A stretch of 64,000 bases of DNA from Pseudonocardia autotrophica (lineage in GTDB: Bacteria > Actinomycetota > Actinomycetes > Mycobacteriales > Pseudonocardiaceae), in contig NZ_AP018920.1 in NCBI RefSeq assembly GCF_003945385.1, positions 1,550,001-1,614,000 of the forward strand. The letters run 5' to 3'. A model generated the notes under the pieces. It saw only the letters and a program-made list of their open reading frames with translations. It was not told where the DNA came from and searched no databases. The translations under genes and the position numbers were made by a program. Shown piece by piece: positions 9,129 through 18,146 of this stretch; position 1 is the first letter of the stretch; each line of letters opens with the position of its first letter.

Positions 9129-10484
9129 TCAGTCGCGGGTCGCCCGGGCGGCCCCGGACAGCTCCTTCGAGCCGGGGATTCCCGCCGGGTCGGCCCAGTC
9201 CTCGGGGCGCCACGCCCCGGAGGTGCGCAGCGCTCGGCCGCAGTGCACGAACGTCTCCTCGACGTCGAGGACGATCGCCAGTTGCGGAGGATCCGGCCAC
9301 AGCCCGAGCACCTCGGGATCGCGCACCACCCGGCCGTGCCCGTTGACCCGCAGCACGTGGTCCAGCCGGGGCACGCAGAAGGTCAGCCCGACGCCGGGCC
9401 GGACGAGCAGGTTGCGCAGGCTGTCCAGCCGCCGGTTGCCCGGCCGCTCCGGCAGCGCGAGCTGCCGCCCGCCGTCCAGGATCCGCGCGCCGTCGGCCGC
9501 CGGGGTGCCGCGCGGGGTGACCGTGACCGACCCGGACGGACCGACCGTCCCCAGGAAGGTCAGCGTCGCGGCACCGATGAAGCGGGCCGCCACCTCGTCG
9601 ATCCGGGTGGCGGACTTGTCCAGCACCAGCGGGTGCGGCTCGGCGACCACCTCGCGCAGCTCGTCCTCGGTGCGCAGGCCCGGCCCGCCGTGGCCGGGTA
9701 CCGGGTGGTGCCGCCCGGCCGGGACCACCATCGGCGTCCCGGTCACCGGGTCCGGCACCACCTGCGACTCCATCGCGAACACCCGGCGGACGAGATCGAC
9801 GGTCATCGTGGTCGCCGGTGGGCCCTCGGCGACCACGGCGCCGTCCCGCATCGCGATCAGGTGGTCTGCGTAGCGGCAGGCCAGGTTGAGATCGTGCAGG
9901 ACGACGGCGACCGTCGTCCCCTCCGACCGGTTGCGGTCGACGAGCAGGTCCAGCACCTCGACGGCGTGCGTCATGTCGAGGAAGGTCGTCGGCTCGTCGA
10001 GCAGCAGCACCCCGGTGTCCTGGGCGAGGACCATCGCGATCCACACCCGTTGCCGTTGCCCACCGGACAGCTCGTCCACCGGGCGGGCGGCCAACTCCAG
10101 CACCCCGGTCGCGCGCATCGCGGCGGCGACGGCGTCGTCGTCGGTGCCGGCCCGCCCGCCGAACCAACCCTGGTGCGGGGAACGGCCGCGCTCGACGAGA
10201 TCGGCCACGGTGATCTCGTCCGGCGCGACCGGGGACTGCGGGAGCAGGCCCAGCCGGCGGGCCAGCTCGCGGCCGCCGATCTCGCGCAGATCGGTGCCGT
10301 CGAGGGCGACGTGCCCGGCGGCCGGGCCGATGATCCGGCCCAGGCCGCGCAGCAGGGTGGACTTGCCGCAGGCGTTCGGCCCGACGATCGCGGTGATCCG
10401 CCCGGGTGGCAGCCGGACGGTCAGACCGTCGACGACCACCCGGTCGTCGTAGCGCAGGACCAGGTCATCCGCGGTCAGGCTCAT
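9129..10484 (-). CDS. siderophore ABC transporter ATPase fused to a PPOX-type flavin domain
   Basis: 451 aa, roughly 190 aa longer than FepC/FecE ATPases. Residues 1-255 are a complete ABC ATPase: Walker A GPNACGKST (35-43), signature LSGGQ (139-143), Walker B VLLLDEP (159-165), and an H-loop in VLHDLN. After a short linker, residues 268-450 form a pyridoxamine-5'-phosphate-oxidase-like split barrel (ARFIGAATLTFLGTVGPSGSVTVTPRG; LRVNGHGRVVRDPE) like FMN-dependent PPOX proteins. ATG overlaps the stop of the permease gene upstream (ATGA). Inference: the flavin domain may reduce or sense the imported ferric siderophore. There is no frameshift between the domains. Confidence 0.88.
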   Translation of the reverse strand: MSLTADDLVLRYDDRVVVDGLTVRLPPGRITAIVGPNACGKSTLLRGLGRIIGPAAGHVALDGTDLREIGGRELARRLGLLPQSPVAPDEITVADLVERGRSPHQGWFGGRAGTDDDAVAAAMRATGVLELAARPVDELSGGQRQRVWIAMVLAQDTGVLLLDEPTTFLDMTHAVEVLDLLVDRNRSEGTTVAVVLHDLNLACRYADHLIAMRDGAVVAEGPPATTMTVDLVRRVFAMESQVVPDPVTGTPMVVPAGRHHPVPGHGGPGLRTEDELREVVAEPHPLVLDKSATRIDEVAARFIGAATLTFLGTVGPSGSVTVTPRGTPAADGARILDGGRQLALPERPGNRRLDSLRNLLVRPGVGLTFCVPRLDHVLRVNGHGRVVRDPEVLGLWPDPPQLAIVLDVEETFVHCGRALRTSGAWRPEDWADPAGIPGSKELSGAARATRD

Positions 10485-11689
10485 GTCGTTCCCCTCGTCC
10501 GGGCTCGGGCCAGCAGCAGGAGCAGATAGGGCGCGCCGATCGCGCCGGTGACCACACCGACCGGCAGCGCGACGTCGGCGACCAGGTAGCGGGCCACCAG
10601 GTCGGAGGCGAGTACCAGCAGCGCACCGATACCGGCGGCGTGCGGGAGCGAGCCGCGGCCCGGGCCGGCCGCCCTGGTCGCGAGCGGGCCGCAGACCAGC
10701 GCGACGAACGACACCGGCCCGGCCGCGGCGACGGCGGCGGCGACCAGCAGGACACCGACCGCGATCAGGGCGAGCCGGACCCGCCCGACCGGCAGCCCGA
10801 GCGCGGTGGCGGTGTCGTCCCCGAGCTCGAGCCGCGGCAGCGCCCGGGCCAGCACCAGCGCGGCGGGCACCAGCGCCGCGCAGGCCACGGTCAACGGGAC
10901 CGTCCGGGACCAGTCGGCCTGGTTGACGCTACCGGTCAGCCACACCAGGTTCTCCTGCGCACTGGTCAGCGACGCGCGGATCATCAGGAACGACACCACC
11001 GCCAGCAGGCCGCTGCCGATCCCGACACCGACCAGTACGAACCGGACACCGTGCAGGCCGTCGCGGTGGGTCAGGGCCAGGATCAGCGCGGTCGTCGCCA
11101 GCGCGCCCAGCACCGCCGCGACCGAGACGCCGGTCGCGGACAGCCCCAGCAGCACGGTGCCTGCCACGGCGGCGGCGCTCGCTCCGGCGCTGATCCCGAT
11201 GATGTCCGGGCTGGCGAGCCGGTTGCGCAGCAGCCGCTGGAACAACGCCCCGGCCAGCCCCAGCGCGGTGCCGACCAGGAGGGCGGTCAGTGCCCGCGGC
11301 AGCCGCAGCCGCAGCACGACGAGCTCGGTGCCCGGTGACGCCGATCCGGTCAGCGCGGCCAGCACGTCGAGCGGGGCGACCGGTCGCGCACCGACCGAGA
11401 GCGTCACGACGAACGCGATCACCACCGCCGCGGCGATCGCCGCCCCGGACACCAGTAGTCGGCGCCGGCGCCGGGCGCGCAGCCCGCGCAGGACGCCGGC
11501 GTCTTCCCGGCCGGTGCCGCCGGCATCGTGCGGCGGTGCGCCCCCCGGCCGGGCGAGAGGGGCGGCCTGCGGTGCATCCACCGGACGATCCGCCTGCGGT
11601 GCTTCCACCGGGCGACCCGCCTGCGGCGTGCTCACCGGGCGACCCGCCTGCGGTGCTTCCACCGGGCGACCTCCCTGCGGCGTGCTCAC
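10481..11689 (-). CDS. FecCD-family iron-siderophore permease, second subunit
   Basis: 402 aa. After an unusual 70-residue N-terminus comes a FecCD core with about nine or ten TM helices and the family signatures LRLPRALTALLVGTALGLAG, GISAGAS and the C-terminal GAPYLLLLLARAR. The N-terminus is built of nine-residue units (GRPVEAPQA, GRPVSTPQA) from a 27-bp tandem repeat. Start is the GTG overlapping the upstream permease stop (GTGA). A second in-frame GTG in the repeat at 11635 is an alternative. It forms the membrane channel with the other permease. Confidence 0.9.
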   Translation of the reverse strand: MSTPQGGRPVEAPQAGRPVSTPQAGRPVEAPQADRPVDAPQAAPLARPGGAPPHDAGGTGREDAGVLRGLRARRRRRLLVSGAAIAAAVVIAFVVTLSVGARPVAPLDVLAALTGSASPGTELVVLRLRLPRALTALLVGTALGLAGALFQRLLRNRLASPDIIGISAGASAAAVAGTVLLGLSATGVSVAAVLGALATTALILALTHRDGLHGVRFVLVGVGIGSGLLAVVSFLMIRASLTSAQENLVWLTGSVNQADWSRTVPLTVACAALVPAALVLARALPRLELGDDTATALGLPVGRVRLALIAVGVLLVAAAVAAAGPVSFVALVCGPLATRAAGPGRGSLPHAAGIGALLVLASDLVARYLVADVALPVGVVTGAIGAPYLLLLLARARTRGTT

Positions 11690-11700
11690 CGGACGACCCG
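11566..11700 (+). repeat. 27-bp tandem repeat across the permease gene junction
   Basis: Five adjacent 27-bp units at 11566, 11593, 11620, 11647 and 11674, plus a partial sixth. The unit core is CCTGCGG...CACCGGGCGACC. The last unit contains the stop of one permease and the GTG of the next; the unit at 11620 repeats that same GTG context in frame. Confidence 0.85.
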
Positions 11701-12726
11701 TCTGCGGCGCACCAGAGCCACGAACAGCGGAGCGCCGATCACCGCGGTGACCACCCCGGCCTGCACCTCGCCGGGCGGAATGACGACCCGCCCGAGCACG
11801 TCGGCGAGCAGCAGCAGCGCCGGGCCCGCCGGCAACGCCAGCGGGAGCAGGGTGCGGTGGTCGGGACCGGTCAGCCCGCGCAACAGGTGCGGCACGGCGA
11901 GCCCGACGAAGGCGATCGGCCCGGCCGCTGCCGTCGCCGCCCCGGCCAGCAGGACGAGCGCGATCCCGCAGACCAGCCGGTCGGCGCCCGGGCGGCGACC
12001 GAACGAGCGGGCGACGTCGTCGCCGAGCGCCAGCGCGTTGAGGCGCGGCCCGCAGGTCAGCGCGATGACGAGCCCGGCCACGATGAACGGGGCCGCCTGG
12101 GCTGCTATCGACAGGTCCCGGCCGGCGACCGAACCGACCTGCCAGAACCGGTAGTCGTCGAACAGGGCGGGATTGGTCAGCAGGAACACGGTGATCACCG
12201 AGCCGAGCCCGGCCGCGACCGCCGCCCCGGCCAGCGCCAGCGCGGCGGGGGACACGGTGCCACTGCGCCCGATCCCGGCGACCCCGCCGACGACGACCGC
12301 GGCCAGCGCTGCGCCGGCGAAGCCGAACCACACGTAGCCGGTCAGTGTCGACACCCCGAACAGGCCGATCGCGAGCACGACGGCGAGCGCGGCACCGCTG
12401 TTCAGTCCCAGCAGCCCGGGTTCGGCGATCGGGTTGCGCGTCATCCCCTGGGCGAGCACGCCCGCGACCCCGAGCGCAGCCCCGGCGAGTACGGCGAGCA
12501 CGGTGCGGGGCAGCCGCACATCGGTGACCACCAGGCTCTGCGGGGTCACCGGGCCGTCACCGAACAGGGCGTCGGCGACGACCGCCGGTGGGAGGTGCCC
12601 GGCGCCGACGAGCATGCTCGCCGCGACCGCCCCGGCCAGCAGCACCACGAGCAGCAGCGCGGTGCGCCGGACCCGGCCCCGGCGCCCCGGTACGGCCGCG
12701 GCCTGCGTGTCCCGCAGTGCGGTCAC
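11686..12726 (-). CDS. FecCD-family iron-siderophore permease, first subunit
   Basis: 346 aa, the typical length. N-terminal basic stretch, TM1 (LLLVVLLAGAVAASMLVG), then VRLPRTVLAVLAGAALGVAG, NPIAEPGLLGLNSGAAL and the EAA-like loop GLAVPHLLRGLTGPDHR that contacts the ATPase. About ten TM helices. GTG start overlaps the stop of the binding-protein gene (GTGA). Part of the four-gene iron uptake operon. Confidence 0.93.
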   Translation of the reverse strand: MTALRDTQAAAVPGRRGRVRRTALLLVVLLAGAVAASMLVGAGHLPPAVVADALFGDGPVTPQSLVVTDVRLPRTVLAVLAGAALGVAGVLAQGMTRNPIAEPGLLGLNSGAALAVVLAIGLFGVSTLTGYVWFGFAGAALAAVVVGGVAGIGRSGTVSPAALALAGAAVAAGLGSVITVFLLTNPALFDDYRFWQVGSVAGRDLSIAAQAAPFIVAGLVIALTCGPRLNALALGDDVARSFGRRPGADRLVCGIALVLLAGAATAAAGPIAFVGLAVPHLLRGLTGPDHRTLLPLALPAGPALLLLADVLGRVVIPPGEVQAGVVTAVIGAPLFVALVRRRRVVR

Positions 12727-13721
12727 GGAGCCGCGGTCGCCGCATCTGCGAGGCGGGGCACGGTCCGCTCGAGCGCGTAGGTCCACCCCTGCACCGAGGC
12801 GGCCGAGAAGGCCTGCGACACGTCCCGGTCGGACAGCAGCACCCCGCGTCCGGCGGAGACCGACGGGACCGCCTGCCACAGCGGGTCGTTCTCGATCTCG
12901 GTGGCGTCCTTGCCGATCGGCTGCATCACGGTGACGTCCGCGTCGAGCAGGTTCATCCGCTCCCGCGAGATCGGCGTGGAGAAGCCCTCGGTGGGCAGCG
13001 CGGCGATCTGCGGTGCGAGGGCCATGCCGAGCTCCTCCAGGAAGGTGACCCGGCCGGAGCCCGCGGTGTAGGCGGCGTACTCACCGAGGGTGTTGCGTGC
13101 GCCCGACACGACGGTGGCGCCGGCCAGCTGCGGGTGCTGGGCACGGGCGTCGGCGAACCGCTGCTCCAGGTCGTCCTGCAGCTGCCCGGCCTGCTCGGCC
13201 CGGCCGAGGGCGGCACCGACCGTCCGGAGCTGGTCGCGCCAGGTGGTCAGGTAGTTCTCGCCGCCGGCCGGGATCCCGACGACCGGCACCCCGAGCTGGT
13301 TCAGCCGGTCGTAGCGGTCCCGGGTGCCGGCGGCTCTGGTGTCGAGGATCAGATCCGGCTCCAGCGCGGCGACCGCCTCCAGATCGACCTCGAGGGTCCC
13401 CAGCACGGTCGGCGGAGTCGTGTAGTTCTGCGGCACCCACGGCCCGAGGCCGTCGTCGCCGATGGCGAGCCAGTCGGCCGCGCCGACCGGCTCGACGCCC
13501 AGCGCGAGCGCGGTCTCGGCGTCGCTCCAGCCCAGCGCGACCACCCGCTGTGGCTGCTCGGGGATCGTCACGTCGCCGAACGCGGTGGGCACGGTGACCG
13601 GGAAGGCGCCGTCGGCGGCGGCCGGTCCGGTCCCGTCCGCGGCGGGACCGGAGCCGCAGCCGGCGACGAGGGCGAGGGCGGCGGTGAGGGCGGCGAGTGC
13701 GGGGAGCAACCGACGGGGCAC
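12723..13721 (-). CDS. siderophore-binding lipoprotein (FepB/FecB-type)
   Basis: 332 aa. Signal peptide with lipobox LVAGC, so Cys22 is lipidated and the protein sits on the outer face of the membrane. The mature part shows the class III binding-protein fold: RVVALGWSDAETALALG, LEPDLILDTRAAG, and the C-terminal lobe with DVTVMQPIG. Captures ferric siderophore and hands it to the FecCD permeases encoded downstream, with which it overlaps by 4 bp. Preceded by an iron box, so probably induced under iron starvation. Confidence 0.93.
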   Translation of the reverse strand: MPRRLLPALAALTAALALVAGCGSGPAADGTGPAAADGAFPVTVPTAFGDVTIPEQPQRVVALGWSDAETALALGVEPVGAADWLAIGDDGLGPWVPQNYTTPPTVLGTLEVDLEAVAALEPDLILDTRAAGTRDRYDRLNQLGVPVVGIPAGGENYLTTWRDQLRTVGAALGRAEQAGQLQDDLEQRFADARAQHPQLAGATVVSGARNTLGEYAAYTAGSGRVTFLEELGMALAPQIAALPTEGFSTPISRERMNLLDADVTVMQPIGKDATEIENDPLWQAVPSVSAGRGVLLSDRDVSQAFSAASVQGWTYALERTVPRLADAATAAP

Positions 13722-13742
13722 GATGGACAGCCTTTCTACAGG

Positions 13743-13761
13743 TCAGGTTGCGTTCACCTAA
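13743..13761 (-). promoter_or_regulatory. IdeR/DmdR-type iron box
   Basis: The minus strand reads TTAGGTGAACGCAACCTGA, 13 of 19 positions matching the actinobacterial IdeR/DmdR consensus with both conserved half sites (TTAGGT and ACCT). It lies 22 bp before the binding-protein ATG, where a bound repressor would block transcription when iron is plentiful. Confidence 0.78.
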
Positions 13762-13877
13762 TCAATCTCGCGACGGAGACGCCAGAGCGGGTGACGACCA
13801 CCTCGATCCGGGCATCCGGAGCGGATCCGGCCGGCAGCCCTCGGTCCGCGCCGCGCGGACCGTCGGCACCGGGTGGC

Positions 13878-16800
13878 TCAGCCCGGGATGTCGGCCTGCC
13901 CGGCGGGGACGTCGGCGGCGCCGACCGCGGCGCAGGCGTCCTCGACCGACTGGGGCGCGGCCGAGGCCGGCTCCTCTTCCTCCGCGTCGGGCTCGGCGGT
14001 CCGCTCCGACGACGTGGCGGGAGACTCGGTCGTGGGGCTCGGCTCCGTCGTCGGAGCGGCGAGCGCCGGGTCCGGGGCGGGCGGCGGGTCCGCGATCGCG
14101 TCCCGGACGACCTCACGCATGTAGTCGATGTCCGGGTCGGCGGTGACGAAGAAGCCGGTCGAGGAGTTCGGATCCGGCAGCGACGGATCGAACGCGACGC
14201 TCTCCAGCCGGAACCCCTCGTCGGCGAGCACGGCGAGCGCCGGGAGCACCTGCTGGGGCATGTCGGTGGCGACGTTGTCCCGGGTGACCGCGGCGATGCT
14301 CTGGAAGCGGCCGATCAGCTCGGTCGCGCTGGTCTCGCTGATCACCGCCTGGATCAGGCAGCGCTGCCGCCCCATCCGCTGATAGTCGGTGCCGTCCCGG
14401 CGGGAGCGCGCGAACCAGAGCGCGTCCTCGCCGTTCAGGGTCTGCACGCCGGACTGGATGTAGCGGTCCGGCGTGGTGTAGCGGCCGAACGCGGTGACCC
14501 CGCCGACCGGGACCGGTTCCGGGCCGACGTTGACCGTGACCCCGCCGACCGCGTCGATCATGGCCGAGAACCCGGCCATGTTGACCTCGAGGTAGTAGTC
14601 GATCGGCAGGCCGGTCATGTACGAGACCGTCGACTGCAGCAGGTTGATGCCGGGGAAACGGGTCGGGCCCTGCGGCGCGATCTGCGGGTGCTGCTCGCCG
14701 TAGGCGTAGACGCCGTTGAGCAGGTAGTCCCCGGCCGAGCCGGACGGGTCGTTGAACCCGTTCGGGAACTCCTCCGCGGCCGGGCTGCCCGGCGGGAACT
14801 CGGCCCGCTGGATGTTGCGGGGCAGGCTGAACAGCGTCGTCCGGCCGGATCGGGTGTCGATGCTGGCGAGCATCATCGTGTCGGTACGGGTGCCCGCACG
14901 ATCGTCGCCGGCGTCGCTGCCGAGCAGCAGCACGTTCAGCCGGGGTTTCCCGAGCGCCTCGGCGGCGGACGTCCCGCCGCCCTGGAACAGCGAGTTGAGC
15001 AGCCCGCGCTGGGAGTTGAGCAGCTCGACGCCGTAGCCGAAGGGCACCGCCACGGTCAGGCACATCAGCGCGGCGGTCGCGGTACCGAGTGCCTTCTGTC
15101 CGGGCGCCATGCCGCGCGGCCGGGCCAGCGCGTAGGTGCGGGCGACCTGTGCGATCCAGCCGATCCCGCCGAGCACCAGCAGCCCCGCGATGACGGTGAG
15201 CGTGGTGGTGGACAGCAGGTTCTGCAGCAGGGTGGAGCGGCGGGCGAGCAGCACCAGCAGGGCCAGCGAGACGACGATCGCGACGAGGGTGCCGAGGATC
15301 AGCCCGCCGGTGCGCCGGCGGCGCAGCGCGAGATGGCCGGAGCCGGGCACCACGGCGGAGGCAGCGGTGAGCCCGAGGGCGGCGCCCAGGGTTTCCCGCG
15401 CGGTGTCCAGCGGGCGCCTGCGGGCCTCCGTGCCGGAGCGTTCACCGGGGCGCGGGGAGTCGCCGGATCGGGCGCTGTCGCCGCCCGGGCTGCTGCCGCC
15501 GTGGGTCTCGGTGCCCGGGCGGGCCGGGCCGCGATTGCGCGAGGCGGCCGCCGCGGCACCGATCGCCGCGGCACCGGCGGCCGCTCCGGCGCCGGCCGCG
15601 GCCGGGCCGGCCGGACCGTCCGTGGCGTCGGCGGGTGCCGCCGGACCGCGCGGCGGACGTGCCGGGGGGCGCCGGCCGGGCCGGTCCGCTCCGGGATCGG
15701 CGTCCGGATGGGTCGGGGGACCGGGACGACGCGTCGTCGGGGCGCCGGGCCGGACCGGGGCGCCGTCGGGCCGGCCCCGGGCCGGTGTGCCGTCCGGGCG
15801 CGCCGCGGGTGGTGCACCCGGCGGGCCGGCGGAGGGTGAACCCGCCGCGACGGCGGAGGGTGATCCCGGAGCGACGGGCGGAGCCGGGCGGTCGCGCGGC
15901 GGCGCCGGTGACCCGGGGCGGCCGGCCGGGCCGGGCCCACCGTCGCCGGTGGGTGGTTCGGGCCGGGCATCGGCATCGCGGGTGCGGCGCCGCGGCACGA
16001 CCGGCAGCTCCCCGCTCAGGCGGGCGGCGCGGTCCCGTTCCGCGGGCGGTGCGTCGGGTTCGGCGGCGCGGTACCGGCGGCGCTCGGCGGCCGTGTCCGG
16101 GCGACCGGGTACGGCCGTCGCGGCGACGGTCTCGCCGATGCCGCGGCGGGTCGCCCGGATCGAGCGGATGTCGGTGGGCCTCGAGTCGCTGTGCCCGCTC
16201 CGGCCGGGTGGGGGCTCGGGGCGCGCGTTGCGCTCGCGCCAGGCGGCAGCACGTTCGGCCGCGGCGGCGGCCTCGCGCTCGCGGCGGCGCAGCCACGGCC
16301 CGTCCTGCTCGGCGGGGGCGCCACCCCGGGCAGCCGGCCCGGCCGGGCCGGGGCGACCATCGCCACCCGGCGGCGGACCGGCCGGACGTTGTTCGGGCCC
16401 GGTGCCGGCGGGGGGTCGCCCGTGCGGGCCGGTCGGCGGCCGCTCGGAGCCACCGGTGGGGCCACGACCGCCCGGCCCGGGACCCGCCGGACCGCCGGGG
16501 GCACGGCCGCTCGGTCCGGAGCCGGGTACGCCGCCACCGGACGGGCCGGGCCCCGAGGGGCCGGTGGGTCCGCCGTCCGGTCGCTGGTGCTGCCCGCCGC
16601 GGGTGGGCGGCGGGGTCGGCGGCCCGGGCCGGCCGACGTGCGGCGGGCCGGAGTACCGACCGCCCGCCGGGCCGGGTTGCTGATCGGGGGACTGCTGCCT
16701 GCCGGGCGGCGCCCCGGGATCACGCGGATCGCCGCCGTCCGGCGGTGCGGGGCGCTCGTGGCGGGCGTCGGGCCGCAGGTGCGGGCGGTCGTCGCGACGG

Positions 16801-16907
16801 CCGGGGCGCCTGGGGTCCCGTGGCGGGCCGGAGCGGGACGGGTCCTGCCCGCGGGGGTCCTCGCGCGGTGGTTCGGCCACCCGGGCACCCCTTTCGCTGG
16901 TCGGCAC
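13878..16907 (-). CDS. LytR-CpsA-Psr (LCP) family protein with very long disordered N-terminus
   Basis: 1009 aa; typical LCP proteins are 300-500 aa. Residues 1 to about 500 are Pro/Gly/Arg-rich and low complexity (cytoplasmic, probably disordered). Residues about 505-640 hold three or four TM helices. The LCP domain follows from about 660: LNVLLLGSDAGDDRAGTRTD, SLPRNIQ, and an Arg-rich ARSRRDGTDYQRMGRQ motif that binds the polyprenyl pyrophosphate. A Thr/Glu-rich tail ends it. LCP enzymes attach arabinogalactan or teichoic-type polymers to peptidoglycan. GTG 16880 has a better ribosome binding site (AAAGGGG) than GTG 16907 and would remove nine residues. Confidence 0.88.
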   Translation of the reverse strand: MPTSERGARVAEPPREDPRGQDPSRSGPPRDPRRPGRRDDRPHLRPDARHERPAPPDGGDPRDPGAPPGRQQSPDQQPGPAGGRYSGPPHVGRPGPPTPPPTRGGQHQRPDGGPTGPSGPGPSGGGVPGSGPSGRAPGGPAGPGPGGRGPTGGSERPPTGPHGRPPAGTGPEQRPAGPPPGGDGRPGPAGPAARGGAPAEQDGPWLRRREREAAAAAERAAAWRERNARPEPPPGRSGHSDSRPTDIRSIRATRRGIGETVAATAVPGRPDTAAERRRYRAAEPDAPPAERDRAARLSGELPVVPRRRTRDADARPEPPTGDGGPGPAGRPGSPAPPRDRPAPPVAPGSPSAVAAGSPSAGPPGAPPAARPDGTPARGRPDGAPVRPGAPTTRRPGPPTHPDADPGADRPGRRPPARPPRGPAAPADATDGPAGPAAAGAGAAAGAAAIGAAAAASRNRGPARPGTETHGGSSPGGDSARSGDSPRPGERSGTEARRRPLDTARETLGAALGLTAASAVVPGSGHLALRRRRTGGLILGTLVAIVVSLALLVLLARRSTLLQNLLSTTTLTVIAGLLVLGGIGWIAQVARTYALARPRGMAPGQKALGTATAALMCLTVAVPFGYGVELLNSQRGLLNSLFQGGGTSAAEALGKPRLNVLLLGSDAGDDRAGTRTDTMMLASIDTRSGRTTLFSLPRNIQRAEFPPGSPAAEEFPNGFNDPSGSAGDYLLNGVYAYGEQHPQIAPQGPTRFPGINLLQSTVSYMTGLPIDYYLEVNMAGFSAMIDAVGGVTVNVGPEPVPVGGVTAFGRYTTPDRYIQSGVQTLNGEDALWFARSRRDGTDYQRMGRQRCLIQAVISETSATELIGRFQSIAAVTRDNVATDMPQQVLPALAVLADEGFRLESVAFDPSLPDPNSSTGFFVTADPDIDYMREVVRDAIADPPPAPDPALAAPTTEPSPTTESPATSSERTAEPDAEEEEPASAAPQSVEDACAAVGAADVPAGQADIPG

Positions 16908-17080
16908 GGTCGGGCCCGCCGTGCCGGGCGTCGGGGCCCCGGCACGGGTGTCTGCCCCGAGCGGCGCGCTCCGGCGCCCGGGTCACCCGAGAGTACTTGC
17001 CGTGATCACGATCTCGGTGCCCGGCCACCCACCCCTGTGGGTGTTCCGGGGGAGGTCACGGGAGGGTCCGGACATACCCG

Positions 17081-18079
17081 TCACTGGTAGGACACGAAGA
17101 CCGGCGACTCGGGGCGGACGTCGTAGGTCTGGCGCGGGGTGAACGTCGGCGAGTCCTCGTCGAGGAAGTTCTTCCACCCCCACCAGAGCCCCTCCGGCCC
17201 GGGCGCGGCGTGCAGCGTGTTCCAGGTCTCGATCTTCTCCTGCGGGGTGCCGAAGCCGTCTGCGTGCAGCACGGTGGCGAGCTCCGGGTGCGAGGTCACG
17301 ACCTCGGCCCGGTCGGAGATCATCGGAACCTGGAACTGGTGCAGCAGGAACACCTTCTGCGGCAGGTTCCGCTCGCGGACCAGGCCGGCCAGCCACTCCG
17401 ACGTCGCGTTGATCTCCGCCGCGCTCACCGAGCCGACCTGGGCGCCGTGCCGCTGCTGGTCGGTCAGCCGCCATTCGGGATCGAGCGCGAGCCCGACGTG
17501 CGGCTGGGCCAGCAGCTCGGTGTAGAGCTGCGCCTGGGTGCGGAAGTCGGCGCGCCCCGGCTGCAGGTCCAGGACGACGTAGACCCCGGCCCGTCCGGCC
17601 TCCTCCACCCACGGGCGCAGGTCCTCGACGCTCATCTCGGCCGAGTAGTCGCCGTCCGGCCCGGGGGCGGTGTCGGCGACGGTGGCGATGATCTCGAAGG
17701 CCGGTACCACCGGCTCGTCGACCAGCGGCTGGAAGTCGGCCGCGAGGTCCTTTGCCCTGGCGATCGAGGCGGCGAGGTCCTGCTCACCGAGCACGCCCAT
17801 CGCCGGCGTCCCGGGATGGCCGTACAGGGCCACCATCCGGCGCTGCGGGAACAGCTCGGTTCCACCGCCGGGCAGCTCGGGCACCGGAGGCTCGGCGCTG
17901 GTCGGCGCGGCCTCGGGGGCGGGAGGCGGCGCCGCCTCCGCGTCGGTGGCCGGATCGGGGCTGCATCCCACGGCCAGTGCGCAGATCGCGACGAGCGCGG
18001 CGAGCAGAACGAGCGGCCGGGCGCGCCGGCTAGGTCGGTGACGGACGGTTGACGGCTGAGTAACCCCGGAGTTGGACAC
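17081..18079 (-). CDS. secreted lipoprotein, TIM-barrel-like, unknown function
   Basis: 332 aa. Basic start, hydrophobic core and lipobox LAVGC give a lipidated Cys39. A Pro/Ala-rich linker follows, then a folded domain with barrel-like strands (RRMVALYGHPGTPAMGVLG, VYVVLDLQPGRADF, VGLALDPEWRL, KVFLLHQFQVPMI, HADGFGTPQEKIETWN). The acidic strand ends resemble glycosidase-like barrels, but no catalytic pair can be assigned. Lies between the LCP gene and a LytTR regulator, so a cell-envelope role is plausible. Confidence 0.8.
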   Translation of the reverse strand: MSNSGVTQPSTVRHRPSRRARPLVLLAALVAICALAVGCSPDPATDAEAAPPPAPEAAPTSAEPPVPELPGGGTELFPQRRMVALYGHPGTPAMGVLGEQDLAASIARAKDLAADFQPLVDEPVVPAFEIIATVADTAPGPDGDYSAEMSVEDLRPWVEEAGRAGVYVVLDLQPGRADFRTQAQLYTELLAQPHVGLALDPEWRLTDQQRHGAQVGSVSAAEINATSEWLAGLVRERNLPQKVFLLHQFQVPMISDRAEVVTSHPELATVLHADGFGTPQEKIETWNTLHAAPGPEGLWWGWKNFLDEDSPTFTPRQTYDVRPESPVFVSYQ

Positions 18080-18146
18080 CGGTCACCAGGCTAGGTGAGC
18101 GGGGTCCGGGTGGCAGTGCGGAGCGTGCCCGGCGTGTCGGTCGGCG

